Below are positions 43,631 to 52,920 of a stretch of DNA of 64,000 bases, piece by piece (within the stretch, counting starts at the first letter, position 1; each line of letters opens with the position of its first letter). This DNA comes from Pseudomonadales bacterium. GTDB lineage: Bacteria; Pseudomonadota; Gammaproteobacteria; Pseudomonadales; Porticoccaceae. The notes under the pieces were generated by a model. The model was not told the DNA's origin, did no database searches, and saw only the letters and a program-made list of their open reading frames with translations. The translations under genes were made by a program, and so were the position numbers. The stretch lies in the NCBI GenBank assembly GCA_024234435.1, contig JACKOF010000003.1, positions 242,708 through 306,707 on the forward strand, written 5' to 3'.

Positions 43631-45482
43631 ACGTATAGGAAGAATAAACGCCCTTTTCACCCAAGTCCAACAGCTTTGGACCGCAGTTGACTCTTTCGAC
43701 ACCCCTGCGATGCAACCCAATCCGGCTGACGGGGAGCCAGCAACGCTGAAAATTTACCCTCCTCTTTCCCACTAGCGGCTCCTTTTCCGACAACCAGCAC
43801 GGCGGATCCCTGCCGCGGCGCTGTGAACGCAGCATTTTGATTGGTATCGTTGGCCTTCAGGCTCGTCAGTCAAACAGACCCAGGAGCAGCTCAGCCGGTG
43901 GCGCCCGGCTTTCGGGTAACGCCCTGGTCCCGCTGGTTTCGGCTTTGTGCTTCAGGTGATCAAGGATCTGCTTGATCACTATAGGGTCTTCAATGCAGGC
44001 GATGACTTTCATGGCGCCGCCGCAGCCGCTGCAGGTCTCGATGTCGATATTGAAAACACGCTTGAGCCGTTGCGCCCATGTCATCGACGCTCGCCGTTGT
44101 GCTGGTGTTGCCGGTTCATCAGCCACCCTGACCTTGTTGCCCCTGCCCCGTTTTGCCGGCGTGACCAACGCCCGGTGCCGACTGTTGGGTGCGAACACCC
44201 CGTGGAAGCGGGTTAGGTTGACTCTGGGCTTCGGTACCAGGGCGGCCAGCCTTGCAATGAAATCCAATGGTTCGAAAATGACGTGCGTGGTGCCGTCCCG
44301 GTACGGCGTCTTGAGCTGGTAGCGCACGTTGCCGCCTCGTGTTAACGACAGCCGCTTCTCGGATACCGCCGGGCGGCTGATGTACCGGCACAGCCGTTCG
44401 AGCTTCTTGCGTTCATCGGCCCTGGCCGCCACGCCGGCGTGCAGGCTGAACCCGGCTACCTTGCCAATCCCGTCACCGAACGGATCACCACTGGTCGGCA
44501 GAGTTTGCAAAGTGAACACCTTTCGCCCCGCCTGTGAACCGACAGCGATACGGTAAGTGATCGAGTGCCCCAGCAGGGGTGTCATCGGGTCGTCATCCAC
44601 CGCATCCGAGGCCAGATAGCTGTTTTCGACATCCCGTTCCAGCAGGCCTTGCCGTTCCAGATAGCGACCCACCCGGTGGGCGATGGTGTGCGTCAGCTGG
44701 GTGAGCTCTGGGCTGGTCGGCGCCTTGACCCAGCGGAAACGCGCTGAGCCGTGGGATTGCTCGACATACACACCGTCGAGAAACAGCATGTGGAAGTGAA
44801 CATTCAGATTGAGCGCCGATCCAAAACGCTGGATCAGGGTGACCGCGCCCGTCTTGGCCACTTGGTGGGTATGGCCCGCTTTCTTGACCAGGTGCGTGGC
44901 AATGACGCGGTAAACGATGCCCAGCACCCGCCCCATGATCTCGGGCCGGCTGGCAAACAGGAAACGCAGCTGAAACGGGAAACTCAACACCCACTGACGC
45001 ATGGGTTGTTCAGGCAGTACTTCATCAACCAGCAAGGCGGCACTTTCGGCCATCCGCCGCGCCCCACAGCTCGGGCAGAAACCGCGACGCTTACAGCTGA
45101 AAGCGACCAGGTGCTCGGCGTGGCAAGACTCGCAGCGAACCCGTAGAAAGCCATGCTCCAGCCGCCCGCATTGGAGAAATTCTTCAAATTCCCGTTGCAC
45201 ATAGCCCGGCAATTCCTTTCCCTGCTCTGCCATAAGCGCAGCGAATGCCGGGTAATACTCGTCAACGATCTGATAGAGAAGGGTTTGCTCGGGTCGGTGG
45301 CTCTGGTAACGACCAGTATCCCGATCCCGGCTGGCCGTCCTGGCCGCCACATGAGGCATGTTCCGCGTCCTTGCAATACTGTGTTTACATACAGTCTATC
45401 GCTTAGCGGAAAGTTCTTTTACCCTCAGCCGAAATGCCTGCCGTTGCTAGACATTGCCAGCCAGTGCCCGTCACTCCCACTC
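43631..45482 (-). mobile_element. IS91-family insertion sequence, copy 2 (intact)
   Basis: 1852 bp, matching copy 1 apart from a 13-bp block (44104-44116) absent there. At the right end the match runs on through TCACTCCCACTC, which in copy 1 is the stop and last three codons of guaA. At the left end it interrupts a permease gene. No target-site duplication is expected for this family, and I see none. Confidence 0.92.
43866..45359 (-). CDS. tnpA: IS91-family Y2 rolling-circle transposase, intact
   Basis: A 497-residue HUH transposase. It shows the N-terminal zinc finger (CESCHAEHLVAFSCKRRGFC, CPSCGARRM), the HUH motif in LNVHFHMLFLDGVYVEQ, the catalytic tyrosine region LCRYISRPAVSEKRL and a C-terminal zinc-ribbon-like CSGCGGAMKVIACIEDP. 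The length is normal for the family. Being intact, it could in principle also mobilise copy 1 in trans. Confidence 0.95.
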   Translation of the reverse strand: MPHVAARTASRDRDTGRYQSHRPEQTLLYQIVDEYYPAFAALMAEQGKELPGYVQREFEEFLQCGRLEHGFLRVRCESCHAEHLVAFSCKRRGFCPSCGARRMAESAALLVDEVLPEQPMRQWVLSFPFQLRFLFASRPEIMGRVLGIVYRVIATHLVKKAGHTHQVAKTGAVTLIQRFGSALNLNVHFHMLFLDGVYVEQSHGSARFRWVKAPTSPELTQLTHTIAHRVGRYLERQGLLERDVENSYLASDAVDDDPMTPLLGHSITYRIAVGSQAGRKVFTLQTLPTSGDPFGDGIGKVAGFSLHAGVAARADERKKLERLCRYISRPAVSEKRLSLTRGGNVRYQLKTPYRDGTTHVIFEPLDFIARLAALVPKPRVNLTRFHGVFAPNSRHRALVTPAKRGRGNKVRVADEPATPAQRRASMTWAQRLKRVFNIDIETCSGCGGAMKVIACIEDPIVIKQILDHLKHKAETSGTRALPESRAPPAELLLGLFD

Positions 45483-45743
45483 GATTATCAATAAGCCATT
45501 TTTATCTTTTGTATTCAACGACTTATTTTCCCGCTAATCGGTAATACCATGAAAAATACCATGCTCAGAAATTTCTTAAAAATAAATCCTTTTTTTGAAA
45601 ACGGGTCAATTCAAAGGCCGCGAGCCAACCAGCCTTGACCAAAATCCTACCAGCACTATAGAAATGCTCCATCCCTATTGAATATCAACAGCCTAATACT
45701 GACGTTCACAATTTTACAGTTCTCTCGACACGAGCCTTCGATG
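45483..45743. other. AT-rich stretch with no gene, between IS91 and the copper regulators
   Basis: It is clearly more AT-rich than its surroundings and contains two ATACCATG motifs 18 bp apart. No convincing frame, RNA or attachment site was found. It separates the IS ter end from the tail of kinase copy 2. Confidence 0.4.
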
Positions 45744-47177
45744 CTAACCACGCATCGCAATATTCCCTGCATCACCTGTTCTGGGAAATCTGATCGTAAA
45801 GCGCGTGACGCCGCGTTCGGAGATCACCGCGATGTTTCCTTCATGGGCCTCGACTATGGACTTGACGATAGCCAGCCCCAAGCCAGCACCTTCGCTTTGG
45901 CGTTGCCGGGAAGGATCGACCCGGTAAAACCGGTCGAAAATCCTGAGCAAATGCTCGGCTGGAATTTCTGGCCCCGGATTCTGTACGCTGAGTAACGCCC
46001 TACCCTCGCCCGATGAATCCAGACGGATCAGCACACTTCTTCCCACTGGTGTGTGGCGTATTGCATTGGACAGCAGATTGGACAATGCGCGACGCAGCAT
46101 AGCGCGGTCACCTTGTATAATCGGTGCCTTTCCTTCCAACACCAATTGGATGTGCTTTTCCTCCGCCAGGGCCTCGAAAAAATCGAACAGCTCGCGCACT
46201 TCCCGAGCCAGATCCAGCGGTTCCCAGACAGGCTTGAGCAGGCCGTGTTCGCTCTGGGCCAGCCAGAGCATGTCGTTGACCATTTTGGTCAGGCGCTCCT
46301 GTTCTTCAAGATTCGAGTAGAGCAGTTCGCGATATTCTTCCAGGCTTCTGGACTTACCCAAACCCACCTGGGTCTGGGTGATCAGGTTGGTCAAAGGCGT
46401 GCGCAATTCATGGGCAATATCGGCGGAGAAATAGGATAGTCGAACGAAGCTGTCTTCCAAGCGGCCAATCATATGATTAAAGGAACAGACAAGGTTTTGC
46501 AGTTCCCGGGGAACGGTGTTAGGGTCTAGACGCACATGAAGGCGATCCGCCTGAATATCACTCATTGTCGCACTCAGCTCGCGCAAGGGCGCGTGCCCCT
46601 GGTGCACGCCATACCAGGCCGCCAAGAGAGTCACCGCGCCTGCCAGCACCATAATCATCCACAAACTGCGCCGAAAATTTTCCAGAAAGTGGATATGGAA
46701 ATCCATATCGATAGCAGCAACGATGCGATAATTCTGGTCTTCAATGCGGGTATGCGTGATAGTGCCACGGTAGGTTTTGCCATCAGTTTGCCAGGTATAA
46801 AGATTGTCTACCTGAATACGGCTCACAGGAGAATAGGTGTTTTCTTGTGGCGAAGGTCCACCCTCCTCAGGACCATAGACCAAACGTCCCGCATCATCCC
46901 ACACTTGAAAGTAGACACCATGGTGACCAGAAACAGCTCGCGCAAGGGCGCCCTCCGGTGCCGAGTCCTGATCTTTCGCCGATTGTAGAGCGTCTTCAAC
47001 AGCACGAGTAATCACCACCAACTCGTCGGCATCCTGTTCAGCAAAATGGCGCTCTACTTCATTCAGCACGAGATAACCGATCATCAGTAAACTGAAACCG
47101 ATAGCCATCGCGACAAACAGCATCACCCGGCTGTTGAGTGACAGTGGTCGTCTCCGGGCGAGACTAACTTTCGTCAT
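45744..47177 (-). CDS. copS: Heavy-metal sensor histidine kinase, copy 2 (CopS/CusS-like)
   Basis: 477 residues with the same domains as copy 1: two membrane helices, a periplasmic sensor, HAMP, FSADIAHELRTPLTNL and GLGLAIVKSIVEAH. It starts MTKVSLARRRPLSLNSRVML. Up to RFTI near the end it is almost identical to copy 1, then it ends FPRTGDAGNIAMRG, as FPRT is a more ordinary kinase ending. This copy lies upstream of an intact copper operon and is probably the functional ancestor. Confidence 0.93.
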   Translation of the reverse strand: MTKVSLARRRPLSLNSRVMLFVAMAIGFSLLMIGYLVLNEVERHFAEQDADELVVITRAVEDALQSAKDQDSAPEGALARAVSGHHGVYFQVWDDAGRLVYGPEEGGPSPQENTYSPVSRIQVDNLYTWQTDGKTYRGTITHTRIEDQNYRIVAAIDMDFHIHFLENFRRSLWMIMVLAGAVTLLAAWYGVHQGHAPLRELSATMSDIQADRLHVRLDPNTVPRELQNLVCSFNHMIGRLEDSFVRLSYFSADIAHELRTPLTNLITQTQVGLGKSRSLEEYRELLYSNLEEQERLTKMVNDMLWLAQSEHGLLKPVWEPLDLAREVRELFDFFEALAEEKHIQLVLEGKAPIIQGDRAMLRRALSNLLSNAIRHTPVGRSVLIRLDSSGEGRALLSVQNPGPEIPAEHLLRIFDRFYRVDPSRQRQSEGAGLGLAIVKSIVEAHEGNIAVISERGVTRFTIRFPRTGDAGNIAMRG

Positions 47178-47856
47178 GGTCGTCCTCGACCTCCAGCTTG
47201 TAACCCAAGCCGCGCACAGTGTGAATCAGCTTGGGTTCATAATCGTCATCGATTTTTGCCCTTAGGCGCCGTATGGCCACGTCAATGACATTGGTGTCGG
47301 AATCGAAGTTCATGTCCCACACCTGGGAGGCGATCAAGGAGCGCGGCAGTACTTCGCCCTGTCGCCGGACCAACAGCTCCAGCAAACAAAACTCCTTGTG
47401 GCTGAGATTGATCTTGCGGCCGGCGCGCGTGGCCCGGTGACGCGGTAAATCCAGCGTGAGGTCAGCAACTTTGATCTGGTCGGTCATCACCGGCACAGTA
47501 CTACGACGCAACAGAGTGCGCACCCGGGCCAGCAGCTCGGCAAAGGCGAAGGGCTTGACCAGGTAATCGTCAGCACCCAACTCCAGACCCTTTACGCGGT
47601 CATCCACACTGTCGCGGGCGGTTAGGAACAGCACTGGCGTCTGACGGCCAGCCTCGCGCAACGACTGCACGATCCGCCAGCCGTCGACGTCCGGCAGCAT
47701 GACGTCCAGCACCAGTAAATCAAAAGTTTCGGTCATCGCCAAATGATGGCCGTCGAGGCCATTGCGCGCGAGCGTGACCATAAAGCCTGCCTCGGTCAGC
47801 CCCTGCTGTAAATAATCGCCGGTCTTGATTTCGTCTTCGACCACCAATAGCCGCAT
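47164..47856 (-). CDS. copR: Heavy-metal response regulator, copy 2 (CopR/CusR-like)
   Basis: A 230-residue OmpR-type regulator with D51 in LLVLDVMLPDVDGW and a C-terminal winged helix. The first half is identical in DNA to copy 1 apart from a few bases. In the second half there are many silent changes and a few residue changes (TVPVMTDQIKV, AGRKINL, DDHDES). It overlaps the kinase start by 14 bp and is divergent from the copper operon, whose control region holds its box. Confidence 0.94.
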   Translation of the reverse strand: MRLLVVEDEIKTGDYLQQGLTEAGFMVTLARNGLDGHHLAMTETFDLLVLDVMLPDVDGWRIVQSLREAGRQTPVLFLTARDSVDDRVKGLELGADDYLVKPFAFAELLARVRTLLRRSTVPVMTDQIKVADLTLDLPRHRATRAGRKINLSHKEFCLLELLVRRQGEVLPRSLIASQVWDMNFDSDTNVIDVAIRRLRAKIDDDYEPKLIHTVRGLGYKLEVEDDHDES

Positions 47857-47934
47857 CGTTGCCTTGCTCCGTATGTTCAGAATGGGTTTAGAAACAGCCT
47901 AAACCTGGCTAACCCACAACAAGATGACGGCCAG

Positions 47935-47950
47935 ATTACAACTTTGTCAT
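47935..47950. promoter_or_regulatory. CopR/CusR-type box, copy 2
   Basis: ATTACAACTTTGTCAT again, here followed by TTGAAGTCATGCCCGTGAC. It is placed between divergent copR (start 47856) and the copper operon (first gene 48034), where it can activate both. Confidence 0.8.
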
Positions 47951-48033
47951 TTTGAAGTCATGCCCGTGACAGGTCACAGGCACTATCTTGAACGACATAG
48001 AACGATGGAACAGTATGTATAAGAGGAGTTCTC

Positions 48034-48462
48034 ATGAAAAAGAATCTAATTGTTCTGATGATATTCACCCTATTCGCCACATCAAGCTGGGCAAACGATA
48101 GGTATCAGATCGAGGTATCCAAGCAGCCGAACCAGAAATGGCGATTCCAACACCTCACAACTTTCAAAGTTGATGGCTCTGTCAGAATATCGGGTCGTTT
48201 AACCGCCAGCCTACCGACTTGGCTCCCGAGAGGTCATGTAGACATTGCCGCTTATTCGCCCTCAGGTGAATTGATCACTGAAACCACGACTGATTATGTA
48301 CCGGCTGTTCTAACCCACACCATGAAGAAGAAAGGTGGTGTTCGATTCTCAGCAACCCTCGATAAAGCGTTGCCGCCCGATTCAATCGTCAAGGTAGCAT
48401 TTCACCGTGAAGAGCCAATTGTCAAAACCAATCCAACCCATTCAGGAAATATTGCCCGATGA
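48034..48462 (+). CDS. Periplasmic protein of unknown function, first gene of the copper operon
   Basis: 142 residues with a signal peptide (MKKNLIVLMIFTLFATSSWA) and a beta-rich body (SVRISGRLTASLPTWLPRGH; GHVDIAAYSPSGELITETTT; KKGGVRFSATLDKALPPDSI). There are no cysteines and few Met/His residues, so it is not an obvious metal carrier. It follows AGAGGAG at 48022-48028 and its stop overlaps the copA start by 4 bp, so the two are coupled. I do not recognise the family. Confidence 0.75.
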   Translation: MKKNLIVLMIFTLFATSSWANDRYQIEVSKQPNQKWRFQHLTTFKVDGSVRISGRLTASLPTWLPRGHVDIAAYSPSGELITETTTDYVPAVLTHTMKKKGGVRFSATLDKALPPDSIVKVAFHREEPIVKTNPTHSGNIAR

Positions 48463-50300
48463 GTAAGATACCAGTATTGACGCGACCCGATATAAATCGG
48501 CGTCGATTTGTCCAAGGCCTGGCAGCCGGTGGCGTGCTGGCCGCCACACCGTCCTGGTTGCAGGCGGCCGTAAAAGGCGCGACCGCGCTGGACTCAGCGC
48601 CAGTGCTCAGCGGCCGTGAAATCGATTTGGTGATTGCCGAAACACCCGTCAACTTCACTGGCGTCACTCGCATGGCGACCACTATCAACGGCTCCATCCC
48701 GGCACCGACGCTACGGTTGCGTGAAGGCGATGACGTCACCATCCGCGTCACTAACCGCTTGCCGGTCGCCACCTCCATTCACTGGCACGGCATACTGCTG
48801 CCCTATCAAATGGATGGTGTACCGGGAATCAGCTACCCAGGTATTTCACCGGGGGAAACCTTTGTTTACCGCTTTACGCTACGGCAGAGCGGCACCTACT
48901 GGTACCACAGCCACTCCGGCTTTCAAGAAATCACGGGCATGTACGGCGCCCTGATCATTGAACCACGGGCAGGCGAAAGACACCGCGCCGATCAGGATTA
49001 CGTGGTACAGCTTTCCGACTGGACCGACGAAGACCCGATGCGCGCCTTCAGCAAGCTGAAAGTGCAAAGCGATGTCTATAACTTCAATCAGCCCACCTTT
49101 TTCGATTTCACAGCCGATGTCTCCAAGCTGGGCTTGCAGGCGGCACTGGAAAAACGCCAGATGTGGAACCAGATGCGGATGAACCCGACCGATCTGGCGG
49201 ACCTGTCGGCGGCCACCCTCACCTTCCTGATGAATGGCACCACCCCGGCGGGCAATTGGAGCGGCTTGTTCCAGCGCGGTGATCGCGTACGGCTGCGGTT
49301 TATCAATGCCGCCAGCAACAGCTTTTATGATGTTCGCATTCCCGGTTTGAAGTTAACGGTGATCCAGGCCGATGGCCAGGATGTCGAGCCGGTCACTGTG
49401 GATGAATTCCGCTTTGGCCCCGGCGAAACCTACGATGTCATGGTCGAGCCCCAGGACGACGCTTATACGATCTTCGCCCAGAGCATGGAACGCAGCGGCT
49501 ATGCCCGCGGCACTCTGGCCGTGCAACAGGGCTTGATCGCACCGGTGCCAGAGCCCGATCCCCCCGAGTGGTTAACCATGAAGGATATGATGGGAGCAAT
49601 GGGTGGTGGCGCCATGGGCCACGACATGATGAAAATGGACTCCATGGGCCAAACCAAGATGGATCATTCCCAAATGTCCGGCGGTATGGCCATGGACCAC
49701 AGTATGCACGGCATGCAGCAGGGTTCTGACAACCCGCTTGCCAAACCTTCATCTACCATACACCACGCCCGAACCGAATACGGGGCTTCGGTTGACCAAC
49801 GGGTGGATACGCCGCGCACCAATCTCGACGACCCCGGTATTGGCCTGCGTAACTTAAGCCAGCGTGGACTGCGCCCACAGGGACACCGCGTGCTGACGCT
49901 GGCCGACCTGAAATCTATCGATGGTGTACTGGATGACCGCCGCCCGCCAGCGAGGGAGCTGGAACTACACCTCACCGGCAATATGGAACGCTATAGCTGG
50001 TCCTTTGACGGACTGGAGTTCGGCAAAAGCACACCGGTCTCCCTGCGCCACAATGAGCGCGTTAGAATCATTCTACAAAACGACACCATGATGACCCACC
50101 CCATGCACTTACACGGTATGTGGAGCGAACTGGAAACTGACCAGGGCGAATTGCGAGTGCGCCGTCATACCATACCGGTACAACCGGCACAGCGCATCAG
50201 CTACCTGACGACCCCGCATGACTTGGGCCGCTGGGCCTGGCATTGCCATCTTCTATTCCATATGGACGCAGGCATGTTCCGCGAGGTGGTGGTGTCATGA
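48459..50300 (+). CDS. copA: CopA/PcoA-type multicopper oxidase
   Basis: A 613-residue periplasmic copper oxidase exported folded by Tat (RRRFVQGLAAGGVLA). The four copper-ligand blocks are present: HWHG, WYHSHSGF, HPMHLHG and HCHLLFHMDAGM. Between cupredoxin domains 2 and 3 lies a Met-rich loop (MKDMMGAMGGGAMGHDMMKM, then SMHGM) that binds Cu(I). It oxidises Cu(I) and sequesters copper outside the cytoplasm. Its stop overlaps copB (ATGA). Confidence 0.95.
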   Translation: MSKIPVLTRPDINRRRFVQGLAAGGVLAATPSWLQAAVKGATALDSAPVLSGREIDLVIAETPVNFTGVTRMATTINGSIPAPTLRLREGDDVTIRVTNRLPVATSIHWHGILLPYQMDGVPGISYPGISPGETFVYRFTLRQSGTYWYHSHSGFQEITGMYGALIIEPRAGERHRADQDYVVQLSDWTDEDPMRAFSKLKVQSDVYNFNQPTFFDFTADVSKLGLQAALEKRQMWNQMRMNPTDLADLSAATLTFLMNGTTPAGNWSGLFQRGDRVRLRFINAASNSFYDVRIPGLKLTVIQADGQDVEPVTVDEFRFGPGETYDVMVEPQDDAYTIFAQSMERSGYARGTLAVQQGLIAPVPEPDPPEWLTMKDMMGAMGGGAMGHDMMKMDSMGQTKMDHSQMSGGMAMDHSMHGMQQGSDNPLAKPSSTIHHARTEYGASVDQRVDTPRTNLDDPGIGLRNLSQRGLRPQGHRVLTLADLKSIDGVLDDRRPPARELELHLTGNMERYSWSFDGLEFGKSTPVSLRHNERVRIILQNDTMMTHPMHLHGMWSELETDQGELRVRRHTIPVQPAQRISYLTTPHDLGRWAWHCHLLFHMDAGMFREVVVS

Positions 50301-51157
50301 GACTTAATACGGTGAAATATCTCACAACACTGGTTGTTATTGTCGGTGCCCTTCAAGTAAATACGGCCCTGGCGCAAATGGATCACGGCCCTGAACATCA
50401 AGACATGGGACAAATGCAGGGCGGCAGCGCTCCGGCCGATGCCCGCGATCCCCACGCTTATTCCGACGGTTACACCTTGACCGAAGGCCCCTATGCACAG
50501 CCGGGGCCACGGCAACTGAAACTGGCGGACGAGCACGCCTTCTGGTCCGTTCTGGGCGATCGCCTGGAGTATCAGGAAGACAGCGATAGCACGGTTTACG
50601 ATATACAGGCCTGGTATGGCACCACCTACAACCGCTTTGTCATCAAAGCGGAGGGTGATATCGCAGACGGCACGCTGGAAGAAAGTTCTACCGAGCTGTT
50701 GTGGGGCCATGCGCTCAACGCCTATTTCGACACCCAATTCGGCGTTCGACTTGACCAATATGACGAAGGTAAGGATCGCCAGTGGCTGGCAATTGGTATG
50801 CAAGGCCTGGCGCCCTACTGGTTTGAGCTGGATGTGACTGCCTATGTTGGCGACGACGGTCGGACCGCACTCTCTGCCGAGGCCGAGTACGAGTTGCTGC
50901 TGACACAGCGGCTCATTTTACAGCCCCGCGCGGAACTGAATCTGTATGGCAAGGATGATCTTGATAATAGATTGGGGTCGGGCCTCTCGGATCTCGCCTT
51001 GGGCTTGCGCCTGCGTTACGAATTCAGCCGTCAATTTTCTCCCTACATCGGTGTGGAATGGACAGACACCTATGGCGACACAGCTGATTACCGCCGTGCG
51101 GCAGGCGAAGATACGTCAGGCACCCAATTCGTCGCGGGACTGCGATTCTGGTTTTAA
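50297..51157 (+). CDS. copB: CopB/PcoB copper-resistance outer-membrane protein
   Basis: A 286-residue beta-barrel protein from ATG 50297: signal peptide (YLTTLVVIVGALQVNTALA), a Met/His-rich leader (MDHGPEHQDMGQMQGG) and the CopB family body with LEYQEDSDSTVYDIQAWYG, ending in aromatic FVAGLRFWF as outer-membrane barrels do. The partner of CopA in the cop/pco system; its exact role is unclear. The open frame upstream belongs to copA sequence. Confidence 0.93.
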   Translation: MRLNTVKYLTTLVVIVGALQVNTALAQMDHGPEHQDMGQMQGGSAPADARDPHAYSDGYTLTEGPYAQPGPRQLKLADEHAFWSVLGDRLEYQEDSDSTVYDIQAWYGTTYNRFVIKAEGDIADGTLEESSTELLWGHALNAYFDTQFGVRLDQYDEGKDRQWLAIGMQGLAPYWFELDVTAYVGDDGRTALSAEAEYELLLTQRLILQPRAELNLYGKDDLDNRLGSGLSDLALGLRLRYEFSRQFSPYIGVEWTDTYGDTADYRRAAGEDTSGTQFVAGLRFWF

Positions 51158-51209
51158 CAATAACCAAGTTGATACGGAAACTTTTCAAACACCTATGAGG
51201 AACACCTTT

Positions 51210-51503
51210 ATGAATATGAAAACACTAGCCACTGTCATCGTGCTCTCCACACTGGGCATCGCTTTATCTGCACAGGCCCATGATCCTAAAGAGCATATGA
51301 AAGACGCTGAAAAGCCGGATTGTGCAGCCATGAAAAATATGGATCACAGCAAGATGGATATGAATGATCCTGTGATGCAAGCCATGATGAAACAATGCAT
51401 GAATGACACGCATAATAACGACTCTGAAAAGGATCAAGCGCAGGCTGATCATCAGGACAACGAAAAAAGCTCAGGCGAGCAACATTCAGAACACCAACAC
51501 TGA
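51210..51503 (+). CDS. Met/His-rich small periplasmic protein
   Basis: 97 residues from ATG 51210 (AGGA eight bases upstream): a signal peptide (MNMKTLATVIVLSTLGIALS) then a low-complexity Met/His/Asp body (MKNMDHSKMDMNDPVMQAMM; tail HSEHQH). It probably buffers Cu(I). It lies 52 bp after copB and 18 bp before the cytochrome gene. No named family can be assigned. Confidence 0.75.
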   Translation: MNMKTLATVIVLSTLGIALSAQAHDPKEHMKDAEKPDCAAMKNMDHSKMDMNDPVMQAMMKQCMNDTHNNDSEKDQAQADHQDNEKSSGEQHSEHQH

Positions 51504-51521
51504 TCAACCCAAGGAGTTTTC

Positions 51522-52103
51522 ATGTCGGCGCTCACCACCTTTATCAAGAGTCTGGTCATTACCGCTGTCATCGCGCTGGTGGGTGGTGGGCTGTTTCTCT
51601 ATTCAGGTCTCTACCCCATGGGAGCCGATGTACCACACAATCGGCTGACCTACTGGCTGCTGGAAACCTTGCGTGAAAGTTCAGTTGCACGTGCTGCCAG
51701 TGACATTAAGGTTCCTGGCGACCTAAACGCACCGGAGCGGTTACTGGCGGGTGGTGCCGACTACGATGATATGTGTGCAGGGTGCCATCTGAAGCCGGGC
51801 AGGACCGAAAGTGATTTCACCCTGGGGCTGTACCCCGCACCACCCAATTTAACCCTAACGGGTGATGAACATGGACACGACCATGCGGGTAACACCGATA
51901 ATGACGACGAAGCCATTAAGCGACAATTCTGGATTATTAAACACGGCATCAAGGCCTCGGGCATGCCCGCCTGGGGACCGGGGCATGACGATGAACGTAT
52001 CTGGAACATGGTGGCGTTCCTGAAGCGGTTGCCGGAACTGTCTCCCGACCAATACCAGATACTCACCGCACGTGGGCAAGACTCGGAAGGGCATGGTCAC
52101 TGA
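51522..52103 (+). CDS. Membrane-anchored cytochrome c
   Basis: 193 residues with an N-terminal membrane anchor (LVITAVIALVGGGLFLYSGL), a single haem c site (MCAGCHLKPGR) and a distal methionine in KASGMPAWGPGHDDE. It has a His-rich insert (EHGHDHAGN) and tail. Placed last in the copper operon, it may accept electrons from Cu(I) oxidation by CopA; that link is inference. Confidence 0.85.
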   Translation: MSALTTFIKSLVITAVIALVGGGLFLYSGLYPMGADVPHNRLTYWLLETLRESSVARAASDIKVPGDLNAPERLLAGGADYDDMCAGCHLKPGRTESDFTLGLYPAPPNLTLTGDEHGHDHAGNTDNDDEAIKRQFWIIKHGIKASGMPAWGPGHDDERIWNMVAFLKRLPELSPDQYQILTARGQDSEGHGH

Positions 52104-52127
52104 TATGGCACCTCATAATCCATCGGC

Positions 52128-52382
52128 TTACTGCAAGCGGTTGTAAATAGCCGCCAGCAACCACCCGGCGATACCCGCTGACACTGACCAAGCCACCAGT
52201 CCCACAACAACGCCAGTGAATGTCAAATGCCAACCCATCTCATTCAGTTGCATATGCACCATTTCCCCAGACATGGATAACATCATGGCGGGTATTAACA
52301 TCACCAACAGGCTGCAAGCCAGCCACAGTATCGCCGCTGTAATCGCGCTGGCCATCCCGAATTTTAACGCATTAAGTGTCAT
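52128..52382 (-). CDS. DUF5676 family membrane protein
   Basis: 84 residues with two membrane helices (ASAITAAILWLACSLLVMLI; FTGVVVGLVAWSVSAGIAGW) separated by a Met-containing loop (MMLSMSGEMVHMQLNEM). The DUF5676 pattern is recognisable and the family is common in copper clusters. It converges with the cytochrome c gene. The role is unknown. Confidence 0.75.
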   Translation of the reverse strand: MTLNALKFGMASAITAAILWLACSLLVMLIPAMMLSMSGEMVHMQLNEMGWHLTFTGVVVGLVAWSVSAGIAGWLLAAIYNRLQ

Positions 52383-52429
52383 GACTATTCCTCCGTTTAT
52401 GGTGGTGTATCTGTAATAAATTAGTGTCT

Positions 52430-52888
52430 CTACATATCCCCGAACCGGTTGGCAGACTGCGCCATACGCATCATTTCGTGCTCCTCCAGCGACCGGAGTG
52501 ATCCCATCAACTCCTTGGCAGAGGGGATATCCGCCCTTGAGGCGAGATAACGATACAGCTCAATCACCTGCTGGTGCTGATCCATAATCGCCTCCATGAT
52601 TTGTATGGCATCCAGATCGGCAAAGGGCGCGTCACAGTGTGCATGTCGGACGATCGGATGCTTGTTGACATATTCCATACACCAGGTGTTCAGCGCATGC
52701 TCGTCGCCAGACGTTTCAAAACCGCTGACCACCCGGGTCAGTGCCTTTTCGTGATTGGACAGGTAAGCAAGAATCATTCGGGCTCGTTCATCCGTATTTT
52801 TGTCTGCGCAATGGGATAAGCACTGACTAAGATGTTGGTGAAATTCCCGGGTCCAGTGCAGTACATCTTTTAAGGTTTCAATTTGCAT
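52430..52888 (-). CDS. Helical protein of unknown function in the copper cluster
   Basis: 152 residues from ATG 52888 (GGAGA seven bases upstream), predicted as a four-helix bundle rich in His and Glu (EFHQHLSQCLSHCADKNTDE; MDQHQQVIELYRYL; LEEHEMMRMAQSANRFGDM). The His/Glu pattern hints at a ferritin-like metal site, but the ligands cannot be assigned with confidence. No family name is offered. Confidence 0.65.
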   Translation of the reverse strand: MQIETLKDVLHWTREFHQHLSQCLSHCADKNTDERARMILAYLSNHEKALTRVVSGFETSGDEHALNTWCMEYVNKHPIVRHAHCDAPFADLDAIQIMEAIMDQHQQVIELYRYLASRADIPSAKELMGSLRSLEEHEMMRMAQSANRFGDM

Positions 52889-52920
52889 GACTATTTCTCC
52901 GTTGTGGATTGGCACTTCGA

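Larger units (their letters stand above)
45790..47975. repeat. Direct repeat, copy 2 (two-component system and its promoter)
   Basis: The partner of 14647-16832 at a fixed 31143-bp offset and in the same orientation. The match fades just beyond the GTGACAGG at about 47965-47973. Confidence 0.9.

Noticed and set aside
24739..45482. A classical composite transposon made of two IS copies
   Set aside because: IS91 elements use one-ended rolling-circle movement and do not form composite transposons with paired ends; the segment holds housekeeping genes.
45483..45743. A phage or integrase attachment site in the AT-rich gap
   Set aside because: No tRNA gene, integrase or direct-repeat pair was found.
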